A stretch of 64,000 nucleotides of DNA from Thiobacillus sp. 0-1251 (lineage in GTDB: Bacteria > Pseudomonadota > Gammaproteobacteria > Burkholderiales > Thiobacillaceae). The notes below the pieces were generated by a model. That model searched no databases. It was given only the letters and a program-made list of their open reading frames with translations, and was not told where the DNA came from. Where the stretch lies: assembly GCA_001899305.1 (NCBI GenBank), contig MKWL01000018.1:124001-188000 (forward strand), written 5' to 3'. Position 1 is the first letter of the stretch. Each line of letters begins with the position of its first letter. Both the position numbers and the translations under genes were made by a program. Positions 32,938-39,867 of this stretch are shown piece by piece.

Positions 32938-33188
32938 ACCCTATGTCTGACATTCCCCTGTGGGTATTTGAGTGGGCCGGAGCATTTCTTGGTCTGGCTG
33001 GCGCTGCATTGCTCGCGCTCAATGTGAGGGCAAGCCGCTTCGGCTGGCTGCTCTTCCTGCTGTCCAATGGTGCCTGGATTACTTATGGAATCAAGGTTGG
33101 CGCGCATGGACTGGTTGTAATGCAGATCGGCTTCACGCTTACAAGCCTGATGGGTGTTTATCGCTGGCTGGTGGCAGCGAAAATGTAG
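32934..33188 (+). CDS. Small membrane protein with about three helices
   Basis: An 84-residue integral membrane protein. Three hydrophobic segments are evident: EWAGAFLGLAGAALLALNV, FGWLLFLLSNGAWITYGI and GLVVMQIGFTLTSLMGVYRW. The pattern N-G-A-W-x-x-Y-G and Q-x-G-F-x-x-x-x-x-x-G-x-Y-R-W recalls half-transporters of the SWEET/PnuC type, but this is only resemblance. It is coupled to the preceding gene. Confidence 0.5.
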   Translation: MNPMSDIPLWVFEWAGAFLGLAGAALLALNVRASRFGWLLFLLSNGAWITYGIKVGAHGLVVMQIGFTLTSLMGVYRWLVAAKM

Positions 33189-33300
33189 CTTCAAGTAAAT
33201 TCCGCTCAATGCGGCTACCCGGAGGGTGTAATCCCCTCCGGGGGATTCCCCTCCTTTTTTTGATTGAAAAGGAGTAGAAAGTGGATTGAAACGAGCTAAA
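33189..33300 (+). promoter_or_regulatory. Orphan leader remnant
   Basis: GGAGGGTGTAATCCCCTCC then GGGGATTCCCCTCC and TTTTTTT and AAAAGGAG resemble a type I leader, but the frame after it is only GTG-GAT-TGA. Either the downstream gene was lost or this is a terminator. Confidence 0.4.
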
Positions 33301-33310
33301 TAAAATAGTT

Positions 33311-33489
33311 GTGCCTGCTAGCTGTCAGTTTCAGCCCGACCGATGCGCGTTATGCATCGCCCTTGAATGCCGTTCGGTTCCTGAAAACGGCGGGTCTTCC
33401 GACCTGGAATTCCATTGCAGTTCAACCACCCCATGGGGAGTCACGACTCCCCTCCGGGAAAGTGCTCCCCTTTTTTCCAGGAGCACGCC
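33311..33489 (+). promoter_or_regulatory. Structured leader RNA, copy F
   Basis: GCTGTCAGTTTCAGC, GATGC...GCATC, GCCGTTCGGTTCCTGAAAACGGC, then CCCCATGGGG. GTGCTCC (33462-33468) pairs perfectly with GGAGCAC (33480-33486), hiding the SD of ATG 33490. The arms differ from copies A-C by compensating changes. Confidence 0.75.
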
Positions 33490-34161
33490 ATGCTTTACAA
33501 AATATCGGAACTCTCTGACCTGTATGCGGATGCTTGCATCCGGGACGAATCGGGTGAGTTGATGTTCCTCTCCCTGTACGGTCGAGACACTGCAATTCAG
33601 CAGCTTCTCGCCGCATTCACCCTGAAGGAAAGCTGCGGAGGCTTGTCTGGTTTCCGCCTCACGCCAGTCAATGACGGCGATGGCCGCTCGGTCGAGCAAG
33701 TCCATGTACGCAGTCCGGACCGGCTGACAAAATTCAGCGGACGATTACCCAGGGACAACCTCTTTGGGAACCTTGTCCACACCTGGATATACGATGCAGC
33801 TCTGCTAAAGCCTGACAGGTCTACCAAGACCGCGTGGTTCATGCTGGACGAGCCATTTACACCGGAAGCAAGGCCTCGATTGCTGCAGGGGATATGGTCT
33901 TCGTACAAGACCCTCTCGCCTGTGCCGTTGCTCGATAGCTGGAGGGACGTAGTCATACGGGCAACCCATGCCGAGTGCGTGAGTTTTCTGGAAGACAGTG
34001 ATCATCCACCGATCGGAAAGGTAACTGCAGCCAAAGTCATGTTGACCGAATCATTTTCGGACGACGTGTCGAGAATGGTTCAGGCAGGCATGATCGGCTT
34101 GAATGGCGAGGAAGATGCTTACCTCGAACAAGCTCGAAGCGCCAACACCATGGCAGCTTAG
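33490..34161 (+). CDS. Hypothetical ICE protein
   Basis: A 223-residue protein following leader F. It contains LYADACIRDESGELMFLSLY, GRSVEQVHVRSPDRLTKFSG, TAWFMLDEPFTPEARPRLLQ and a C-terminal helical end. A beta-rich N-terminal half with a helical C-terminal half is suggested. No family recognised. Confidence 0.5.
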   Translation: MLYKISELSDLYADACIRDESGELMFLSLYGRDTAIQQLLAAFTLKESCGGLSGFRLTPVNDGDGRSVEQVHVRSPDRLTKFSGRLPRDNLFGNLVHTWIYDAALLKPDRSTKTAWFMLDEPFTPEARPRLLQGIWSSYKTLSPVPLLDSWRDVVIRATHAECVSFLEDSDHPPIGKVTAAKVMLTESFSDDVSRMVQAGMIGLNGEEDAYLEQARSANTMAA

Positions 34162-34170
34162 CGTCAGCGA

Positions 34171-34239
34171 TTTTCAACCCAGCGGGGTGCAACCACCCCG
34201 CAAGGGGATGGCTGCCTCCGCGATCTTTTGGAGGGTCGT
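34171..34239 (+). promoter_or_regulatory. Structured leader RNA, short copy G
   Basis: Only the last module is present: GCGGGGTG-CAAC-CACCCCGC, then CAAGGGGATGGCTGCCTCC and GGAGGG before ATG 34240. CCTCC is complementary to GGAGG of the SD. Confidence 0.6.
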
Positions 34240-34458
34240 ATGGTGGCTGCCAGCACCTATCAGATCACCCGCCGTGAGGCAGGAATGTACGAAGTTCGCC
34301 TTCTGGTGGACGGCACCCCATGCCCAGGGCGAATTGGCATGCTGAGCGGGCGTCCAGGGCATTGGGAAGCAGAGTGGGTGGATGGCTCCCGCATTGGATC
34401 ATTCAGAACACGCCTGGAAGGTGCCAAAGCACTCGAAAACTACAGATACTTCGTTTGA
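34240..34458 (+). CDS. Small hypothetical protein
   Basis: A 72-residue protein. ATG 34240 follows TTGGAGGGTCGT; an in-frame ATG at 34228 lacks the SD. It reads YQITRREAGMYEVRLLVDGT, GRIGMLSGRPGHWEAEWVDG, SFRTRLEGAKALENYRYF, a compact beta protein with a C-terminal helix. No family recognised. Confidence 0.5.
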   Translation: MVAASTYQITRREAGMYEVRLLVDGTPCPGRIGMLSGRPGHWEAEWVDGSRIGSFRTRLEGAKALENYRYFV

Positions 34459-34474
34459 GGCATTTCGACATTTA

Positions 34475-34496
34475 CCCCGCCAATTCGTGGGGCTTT
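34475..34496 (+). terminator. Weak intrinsic terminator
   Basis: CCCC-n10-GGGG followed by CTTTTC after the 72-residue gene. The stem is short, but it occupies the same place as the strong terminators before the two other conserved spacer modules. Confidence 0.4.
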
Positions 34497-34550
34497 TCTC
34501 GAACGCGCGGGCTGCGGCCGGCATGTTGGAGAAAGGCTCCGGGCCTTTGA
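34489..34550 (+). repeat. Conserved spacer module, copy 2
   Basis: GGGGCTTTTCTCGAACGCGC at the start and AAAGGC-TCCGG-GCCTTT near the end, matching the modules at 31317 and 36913. Confidence 0.75.
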
Positions 34551-34753
34551 AGTGTTTTGCTGCTGGCTGTCAGTTACAGCCCGACCGATGCGCGTCAGGC
34601 ATCGCCTTATGAGTCCGGTCAGTCCCTGAGACCGGAACGCCTCGATGCTCCCACAAGGCATGGAGACCGGGATTTAATTCAATTCAACCCAGCGGGGTGC
34701 ATCCACCCCGCAAGGGGACGGCTGCCTCCGCGTTTTTATTTAGGAGAGCGGCA
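34551..34753 (+). promoter_or_regulatory. Structured leader RNA, copy H
   Basis: GGCTGT-CAGTT-ACAGCC, GATGC...GCATC, CCGGTC-AGTCCCTGA-GACCGG, GCGGGGTG-CATC-CACCCCGC, then GCCTCC and AGGAGAGC before ATG 34754. Confidence 0.8.
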
Positions 34754-34918
34754 ATGGCATTTCCCAAAACGATTCAGTGGCGCGGACAGACCTATCAGGT
34801 GCCATCAATGTCCGAAATCGAGGTGTGGGTGCTCGACTCGGTATGTGAAACCCCGGAAGGGGATTGTGTCGAGCCCGACCATCCCGATAGCTGGCTCAGC
34901 CTTCTGGGCATTATCTAA
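34754..34918 (+). CDS. 54-residue hypothetical protein
   Basis: A small acidic protein starting at ATG 34754 after leader H: MAFPKTIQWRGQTYQVPSMS, then EIEVWVLDSVCETPEGDC and ending SWLSLLGII. Two cysteines are nine residues apart in a CETPEGDC-like setting. No family recognised. It opens a unit that continues to the methyltransferase. Confidence 0.5.
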   Translation: MAFPKTIQWRGQTYQVPSMSEIEVWVLDSVCETPEGDCVEPDHPDSWLSLLGII

Positions 34919-34929
34919 AGGGGATCATC

Positions 34930-35163
34930 ATGATGAGAGAAGCGTTCTCGGAGTCTGAGGTGAACCTGATTACCCAGGGGCTGGATTTGCTACTTACAGT
35001 AAAGCGGGAAGCACACAGGTGGGCGGATGAGTCGTACCGCTTCGGTGGCAGCGAAATTGCTTACACAGAAAGCGACTTCGGCATCCCGCAAATCATTGCA
35101 CTGCAGGGAAAAATCGACGGGGTTTCGGCGTCGGATGAGCCGGAAAGCGAGGTGTCGGCATGA
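34930..35163 (+). CDS. Small hypothetical protein coupled to the methyltransferase
   Basis: A 77-residue protein 11 bp after the previous stop. It is helical with MMREAFSESEVNLITQGLDL and REAHRWADESYRFGGSEIAY. Its TGA overlaps the methyltransferase ATG, so translation is coupled. No family recognised. Confidence 0.5.
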   Translation: MMREAFSESEVNLITQGLDLLLTVKREAHRWADESYRFGGSEIAYTESDFGIPQIIALQGKIDGVSASDEPESEVSA

Positions 35164-36257
35164 GCCTCATCTTTCCACGTTTGGCCCAGAACTTTATCAA
35201 GAACGGATATTTCCCGACGGACGAAGTGACGCTGGCCCGGATTCTCCAGGCGCTCGACATTGGTGGTGGGCAACTGCGTATTCTTGACCCGTGCTGCGGC
35301 GAAGGAACGGCATTGGCTGAAGTTAAGCACCACCTGATTCAATGCGGAGCATCTGTCGTGGCCAACGGCATCGAGTTCGATGCGGAGCGCGCGTGGCATG
35401 CCAAGGGGATACTCGACACAGTCGCGCACAGCGATGTGAACGACGTGTTTGTATCGGCTCGCAGTCAGGGGCTGCTGTTCCTGAATCCACCGTATGGCGA
35501 TGTCGTATCGGACAAGGCGGCCACGGGAGATCGTTCCCGGGGTGATCGTCTTGAGAAGGTGTTCTATCGCAAGACGGTTGCCTGGCTGCAGTTCGGCGGT
35601 GTCATGGTGCTCATCGTTCCGCACTACGTTCTGGACAAAGAGTTCTCCGGAATGATTGCCCGGCACTTCGAACAGGTTCAGGCATTCATGGCGCCGGAAA
35701 CACGGTTCAAGCAGTGCGTCGTGTTTGGCGTGAAGCGTCGTGCAGACGGAACGGATCCAAGCGTGCAGAAGGTGCTGGAGGCCTGTGGTCGAGGGGAAGT
35801 GCCCGCTGTATTGCCGGAATATTGGCAGGGTGAGCAATATCTGGTGCCACAGATCAAGGAGGCCGAAGCACGCTTCACGTCAATTCGCATTGACGGTCCC
35901 CAGCTCCAGGCTGAGCTTGAGCGTGTTCGCAAGAATACACTCTGGCCGATGTTCGGGACGCACTTTGTGCGTGCTGACGATACTCACCGCCGGCCCTTGC
36001 GTGCGCTTTCAGACTGGCATTTGGCGCTGGCGTTGGCAGCGGGACAAATCTCGGGGGTGGTGGAGTCTGGCAATGGGAGGCGTCTCCTGATCAAAGGCGA
36101 CACCTTCAAGGAGCGTGATCTCAAGACGACATTCGAGACCCGTGCCGATGGCTCCGTGTCAGAAATCCTGACCTATACGGACAAGTTTGTGCCAAGCATC
36201 ACCGGCATCGACTTCACCCCGGGTCCGGGTTTTGGGAAAGTCGTTTCGATTCGTTGA
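35160..36257 (+). CDS. DUF6094-type DNA adenine methyltransferase
   Basis: A 365-residue class I methyltransferase. Motif I is LRILDPCCGEGTALAEVKHH (around residue 43), and the catalytic NPPYG is near residue 108. A coupled KVFYRKTVAWLQFGGVMVLI strand-helix follows. This is the DUF6094 pattern of ICE-borne methyltransferases, predicted N6-adenine specificity. No cognate endonuclease sits next to it; such orphans may protect element DNA or regulate it. It is third in the leader-H operon. Confidence 0.75.
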   Translation: MSLIFPRLAQNFIKNGYFPTDEVTLARILQALDIGGGQLRILDPCCGEGTALAEVKHHLIQCGASVVANGIEFDAERAWHAKGILDTVAHSDVNDVFVSARSQGLLFLNPPYGDVVSDKAATGDRSRGDRLEKVFYRKTVAWLQFGGVMVLIVPHYVLDKEFSGMIARHFEQVQAFMAPETRFKQCVVFGVKRRADGTDPSVQKVLEACGRGEVPAVLPEYWQGEQYLVPQIKEAEARFTSIRIDGPQLQAELERVRKNTLWPMFGTHFVRADDTHRRPLRALSDWHLALALAAGQISGVVESGNGRRLLIKGDTFKERDLKTTFETRADGSVSEILTYTDKFVPSITGIDFTPGPGFGKVVSIR

Positions 36258-36271
36258 GTTTTATCAAATCG

Positions 36272-36296
36272 CCTTGCGGGGAACATTCCCGCAAGG
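36272..36296 (+). promoter_or_regulatory. Short leader hairpin, copy I
   Basis: CCTTGCGGG-GAACATT-CCCGCAAGG is a perfect 9-bp stem. The same CCTTG could instead pair with CAAGG at 36319-36323, which overlaps the SD of ATG 36333, so two alternative structures are possible. Confidence 0.55.
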
Positions 36297-36332
36297 GGTG
36301 TTCCGCTCTTGGCAGATTCAAGGAGAAACACC

Positions 36333-36872
36333 ATGCGTTTATTTGAAGACAACATTCAGATTGAAATACCCGGACGGCCGACTCCATCGGCCCGTTCTCC
36401 CGAGGCAGACCCCCGCCTTGACGGCATAGTGAACCTTGTCAGTCGACGTGATGCAGTTGAAGCATTCCTTCGTCTTCGGCTGTTCATGCCAGAGAGACAG
36501 AAGCAAATCGTGGCCACATGTATGAATGGCGAAGAACGGCAGTATTTCTTCGACAAAATGGTCGAGATTGCGGCCACTGTCGAAGGCATGCCGGTCACGT
36601 ACCAGCAAGATGGCAAGGGCGACGAGGCCATCGCACACCTTCACTACTTTCTGGGTGATTGCCACTGGTACATCACCGAGAAGGACAGGGAAGGGGAGGT
36701 CGAGCAGGCTTTCGGATATGCCATCCTGCACGGCGACTTGATCAATGCCGAGTATGGATATATTCCGATCACAGAGCTTGTTGATACAGGTGTCGGCGCC
36801 GAGTTGGATTTCCACTTTAAGCCCACCCCCATGACTCAGATCAAGCAGGCGCTGGAGGATCGGTATGGATGA
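36333..36872 (+). CDS. DUF2958-like ICE protein
   Basis: A 179-residue protein. ATG 36333 follows CAAGGAGAAACACC. The C-terminal half (HLHYFLGDCHWYITEKDREG, FGYAILHGDLINAEYGYIPI, ELVDTGVGAELDFHFKP) has the DUF2958-type pattern of W-x-I-T-E-x-D followed by A-E-x-G-Y-I. The N-terminal half, RRDAVEAFLRLRLFMPERQK, is helical. Family members occur on plasmids and ICEs; function is unknown. Confidence 0.6.
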   Translation: MRLFEDNIQIEIPGRPTPSARSPEADPRLDGIVNLVSRRDAVEAFLRLRLFMPERQKQIVATCMNGEERQYFFDKMVEIAATVEGMPVTYQQDGKGDEAIAHLHYFLGDCHWYITEKDREGEVEQAFGYAILHGDLINAEYGYIPITELVDTGVGAELDFHFKPTPMTQIKQALEDRYG

Positions 36873-36903
36873 TTCTTCGCAGGCAATGTTCTGATTCTTA
36901 ACT

Positions 36904-36922
36904 GCCCCTCCGGGGGCTTTTC
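36904..36922 (+). terminator. Intrinsic terminator
   Basis: GCCCC-TCCG-GGGGC followed by TTTT, after the DUF2958-like gene and leading into the third conserved spacer module. Confidence 0.75.
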
Positions 36923-36974
36923 TCGAACACGCGGGTTGATGCCGGCGTGTTGGAGAAAGGCTTCAGGCCTTTGA
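36913..36974 (+). repeat. Conserved spacer module, copy 3
   Basis: GGGGCTTTTCTCGAACACGC then CCGGCGTG, with AAAGGC-TTCAG-GCCTTT. The loop TTCAG versus TCCGG in the other copies, with an unchanged stem, supports an RNA structure. Confidence 0.75.
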
Positions 36975-37173
36975 AGTGTTTCACTGCTGGCTGTCAGTTA
37001 CAGCCCGACCGATGCGCGTCACGCATCGCCTTATGAGTCCGGTCAGTCCCTGAGACCGGAACGCCTCGATGTCCCCACAAGGGCATGGTGGCTGGGATTC
37101 AATTCATCAACCCAGCGGGGTGCATCCACCCCGCAAGGGGACGGCTGCCTCCGCGTTTTTTAGGAGAGTGGTC
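36975..37173 (+). promoter_or_regulatory. Structured leader RNA, copy J
   Basis: GGCTGT-CAGTT-ACAGCC, GATGCG-CGTCA-CGCATC, CCGGTC...GACCGG, GCGGGGTG-CATC-CACCCCGC, GCCTCC and AGGAGAG before ATG 37174. It is nearly identical to copy H. Confidence 0.8.
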
Positions 37174-39480
37174 ATGGAAGCAGTTATTGAAGTATCGCAA
37201 CAGGAAGTCATTCTTTTGAGCGATTTCATTCACGAGTTCGGGGAAGGGCTACTGAGCGCGGTTCAGCAGCAGAATCCGCCAATCTACGATGGTGTGCCGA
37301 ATTCCAGGCATGCCATCTTGATGGAAGCGTTGCTTCGCAAGCCTTTTCCGCCTCAGCAGGATGCTGTCCAGGCTGTAACGCGCCTTCTGGTCGACGAAGC
37401 CCAGCCCGCAGCGATCATCAACGCTGAAATGGGTACGGGTAAGACCATGATGGCGATTGCCGCCGCGGCAGTCATGCACGAGGAGGGCTATCGCCGCACC
37501 TTGGTGATCGCGCCACCGCACCTTGTCTACAAGTGGCGGCGCGAAATCAAGGCGACGGTGCCTAATGCACGGGTCTGGATTCTCAACGGCCCTGACACGT
37601 TGCGCAAACTCCTGCAGCTACGGGAGATGCGTGAGAAGCCGATCGTTCCAGAGTTCTTTGTCATGGGACGTGTGCGCATGCGCATGGGATTCAACTGGAA
37701 GCCGGCCTACACCCATAAGCGGACTATCGTGGGTGAAGGACAGGAGAAGCAGGTGAGAACCTATGCAGCCTGTCCGAAGTGCGGCGCTTTGCTGGTGGAT
37801 GATGAGGGCAACCCATTGTCAGCGACCTTGGCTGAAAGTCGGCTTAATCAGACACGGTCCTATTGCACCAATCAGCAGTCGGTGAAACGGGTAGTGGATG
37901 GAGCGCGGTTGGAAGACAGAGTGCCATGCGGAGAACGTCTTTGGACGCTGGTATCGAAACGTGGAAACACCCAATCCCGGCGTGAGCTGGTTATGGAGAG
38001 CCTGCGTCAGATACCGACCATCGGTTGCAAAACTGCCGACAGGCTGCTGGATCGGTTCGGCGAGGACATGTTGTCCGGGATGCTTGAGGACAACGTCTAC
38101 GAGTTCATCAATCTGATGGATGACAAAGGCGATCTGTTCTTTACAGACCGGCAGGCACGCAGAATGGAGCGTGCAATGGCCAACACCGAGTTCTCCTTCG
38201 GGCAGGGCGGCTACCAGGCAACCGAGTTCATCAAGCGCTACCTTCCGCAGGGGTACTTCGGCCTACTCGTGGTTGATGAGGGGCACGAGTACAAGAACGA
38301 GGGGTCCGCTCAAGGGCAGGCGATGGGGGTTCTTGCACGCAAGTGCCAGAAGACCCTGCTCCTGACCGGTACCCTGATGGGCGGCTATGCCGACGATTTG
38401 TTCTATCTCCTGCACCGGCTTAACCCGGGTTTGATGATCGAAGACGGGTTCGGCTATAACAACCGCAATTCACTGGGGCCTGCCGGCATGTCGTTCATGC
38501 GTGATCACGGCATCCTGAAGGACGTGTTCAAGGAGACTGAAAGCGAGTCGCATCGTACGGCGCGGGGCAAGAACATCACGCACCGCACCTCCAAGGGACC
38601 AGGTTTCGGCCCGAAGGGCATCATGCGTTATGTGCTTCCGCAGACGGTGTTCCTGAAGCTCAAGGATATAGGCGGTGATGTTCTGCCGCCTTACCGAGAG
38701 CATTTCACGGAAGTGCCGATGACCGAGGCGATGTCCGGTATTTACCGCGAGTTGAGCATGAGCTTGCGCGAAGATCTCCGAGAAGCTCTCAGGAAGGGCG
38801 ATACCAGCTTGCTGGGCGTTGTCCTGAACGTGCTGCTTGCCTGGCCGGATACGTGCTTCCGTGACGAGCTGGTTCGCCATCCCCGATCGAAGCAGCAACT
38901 CGCTTTCGTGCTGGCGTTGATGAATGGTACGGAGGCAAGTCCGAAAGAGCTGGAACTGCTGCGTATTTGCAAAGCGGAGAAGGCACGCGGCCGGAGGATT
39001 CTGGTGTACTCGACCTATACCGGCACTCGTGACACCACCGCCCGACTGAAAAACTTTCTTGAAAAGGAAGGTTTCAAGACGGCGGTGTTGAGGGCAAGCG
39101 TCGATGCGTCAAAGCGGGAAGATTGGCTGTTCGATCAGGTTGACCGCGGTGTGGAGGTGATCATCACCAACCCCGAGCTGGTCAAAACCGGGCTCGACAT
39201 GCTGGAATTCCCGACCATCGTGTTCATGCAGAGCGGTTACAACGTCTATACCCTGCAGCAAGCCTCCCGTCGCAGTTGGCGGATTGGCCAGAAGCAGGAC
39301 GTGGATGTGCATTTTTTGGGCTACGCAGGATCGGCCCAGATGGGATGTCTGGAACTCATGGCAAAGAAGATCGCCGTGTCTCAGTCGACATCTGGCGACA
39401 TGCCGGATTCCGGCCTGGACGTTCTGAACCAGTCGGGAGACAGCATTGAAGTCGCCCTGGCCAAGCAGTTGCTTGCTTGA
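37174..39480 (+). CDS. SNF2/DEAD-type helicase of the ICE
   Basis: A 768-residue superfamily-2 helicase. Walker A is NAEMGTGKTMMAIA (P-loop near residues 86-91), Walker B is VVDEGHEY near residue 369, and motif III is LLLTGTLMGG. A zinc-ribbon-like insert (CPKCGALL ... C) lies between. The second RecA domain has LVYSTYTGTRDTTARL and the arginine-rich QQASRRSWRIGQKQDVDVHF. ATG 37174 follows leader J; the longer frame to 37069 is leader RNA. Such helicases are recurrent on PFGI-1-type ICEs, probably remodelling DNA or RNA during element processing. Confidence 0.85.
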   Translation: MEAVIEVSQQEVILLSDFIHEFGEGLLSAVQQQNPPIYDGVPNSRHAILMEALLRKPFPPQQDAVQAVTRLLVDEAQPAAIINAEMGTGKTMMAIAAAAVMHEEGYRRTLVIAPPHLVYKWRREIKATVPNARVWILNGPDTLRKLLQLREMREKPIVPEFFVMGRVRMRMGFNWKPAYTHKRTIVGEGQEKQVRTYAACPKCGALLVDDEGNPLSATLAESRLNQTRSYCTNQQSVKRVVDGARLEDRVPCGERLWTLVSKRGNTQSRRELVMESLRQIPTIGCKTADRLLDRFGEDMLSGMLEDNVYEFINLMDDKGDLFFTDRQARRMERAMANTEFSFGQGGYQATEFIKRYLPQGYFGLLVVDEGHEYKNEGSAQGQAMGVLARKCQKTLLLTGTLMGGYADDLFYLLHRLNPGLMIEDGFGYNNRNSLGPAGMSFMRDHGILKDVFKETESESHRTARGKNITHRTSKGPGFGPKGIMRYVLPQTVFLKLKDIGGDVLPPYREHFTEVPMTEAMSGIYRELSMSLREDLREALRKGDTSLLGVVLNVLLAWPDTCFRDELVRHPRSKQQLAFVLALMNGTEASPKELELLRICKAEKARGRRILVYSTYTGTRDTTARLKNFLEKEGFKTAVLRASVDASKREDWLFDQVDRGVEVIITNPELVKTGLDMLEFPTIVFMQSGYNVYTLQQASRRSWRIGQKQDVDVHFLGYAGSAQMGCLELMAKKIAVSQSTSGDMPDSGLDVLNQSGDSIEVALAKQLLA

Positions 39481-39491
39481 TCACGTACTGC

Positions 39492-39516
39492 AGCCACCCT
39501 TCGGGGTGGCTTTTTG
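39492..39516 (+). terminator. Intrinsic terminator
   Basis: AGCCACCC-TTCG-GGGTGGCT followed by TTTT after the ICE helicase. Confidence 0.9.
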
Positions 39517-39867
39517 TTATGCATTCGTAATCTCGTGTTGAATATGGCACGTAACACGTAGTCAGTTCGCTGCCGTTAGTCGGAATGATATGTGGGGATT
39601 GGCAAAGCGAGATGGATCGGGTTCGGCCAAGGCCAATCACTGAAGACAATTACGCCCGACCGCCAGGTTATGCGAAAATCCAAAAGATAATTATTAAAAG
39701 GGAGGTATACATGAGTGACAGCGTGCAGTTGGAAATATTAAGGTGCTGCTGAAGGCGGTAGGCTGGCACGTCTACGATGCCACTGCTGCCAGAATCCATG
39801 CCGCGCGTTGCGTGGCCATCCACGAATTCATTCATATCTCATGTCACGGTTTAGCTGACGTCTTCCC
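39517..39867. other. Boundary region before the defence operon
   Basis: About 350 bp without a long gene. It holds GTAGTCAGTT at 39559, matching the end-like sites near 3207, and a micro-ORF at 39711 with a good SD. The region presumably carries the promoter of the six-gene operon. Confidence 0.45.
39711..39752 (+). CDS. 13-codon micro-ORF, possibly a gene remnant
   Basis: ATG 39711 is preceded by AAAGGGAGGTATAC, an excellent SD, but the frame stops after 13 codons (MSDSVQLEILRCC). In another frame, sequence continues as KVLLKAVGWHVYDATAARIH, so this may be a frameshifted small gene or a leader peptide ahead of the defence operon. Confidence 0.35.
   Translation: MSDSVQLEILRCC

Noticed and set aside
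29487..33518. Leader-internal frames encoding a recurring LAVS-SPTDARYASP peptide
   Set aside because: The peptide similarity follows from the conserved RNA; frames relative to the downstream gene differ between copies, and stem-preserving changes do not respect codons.
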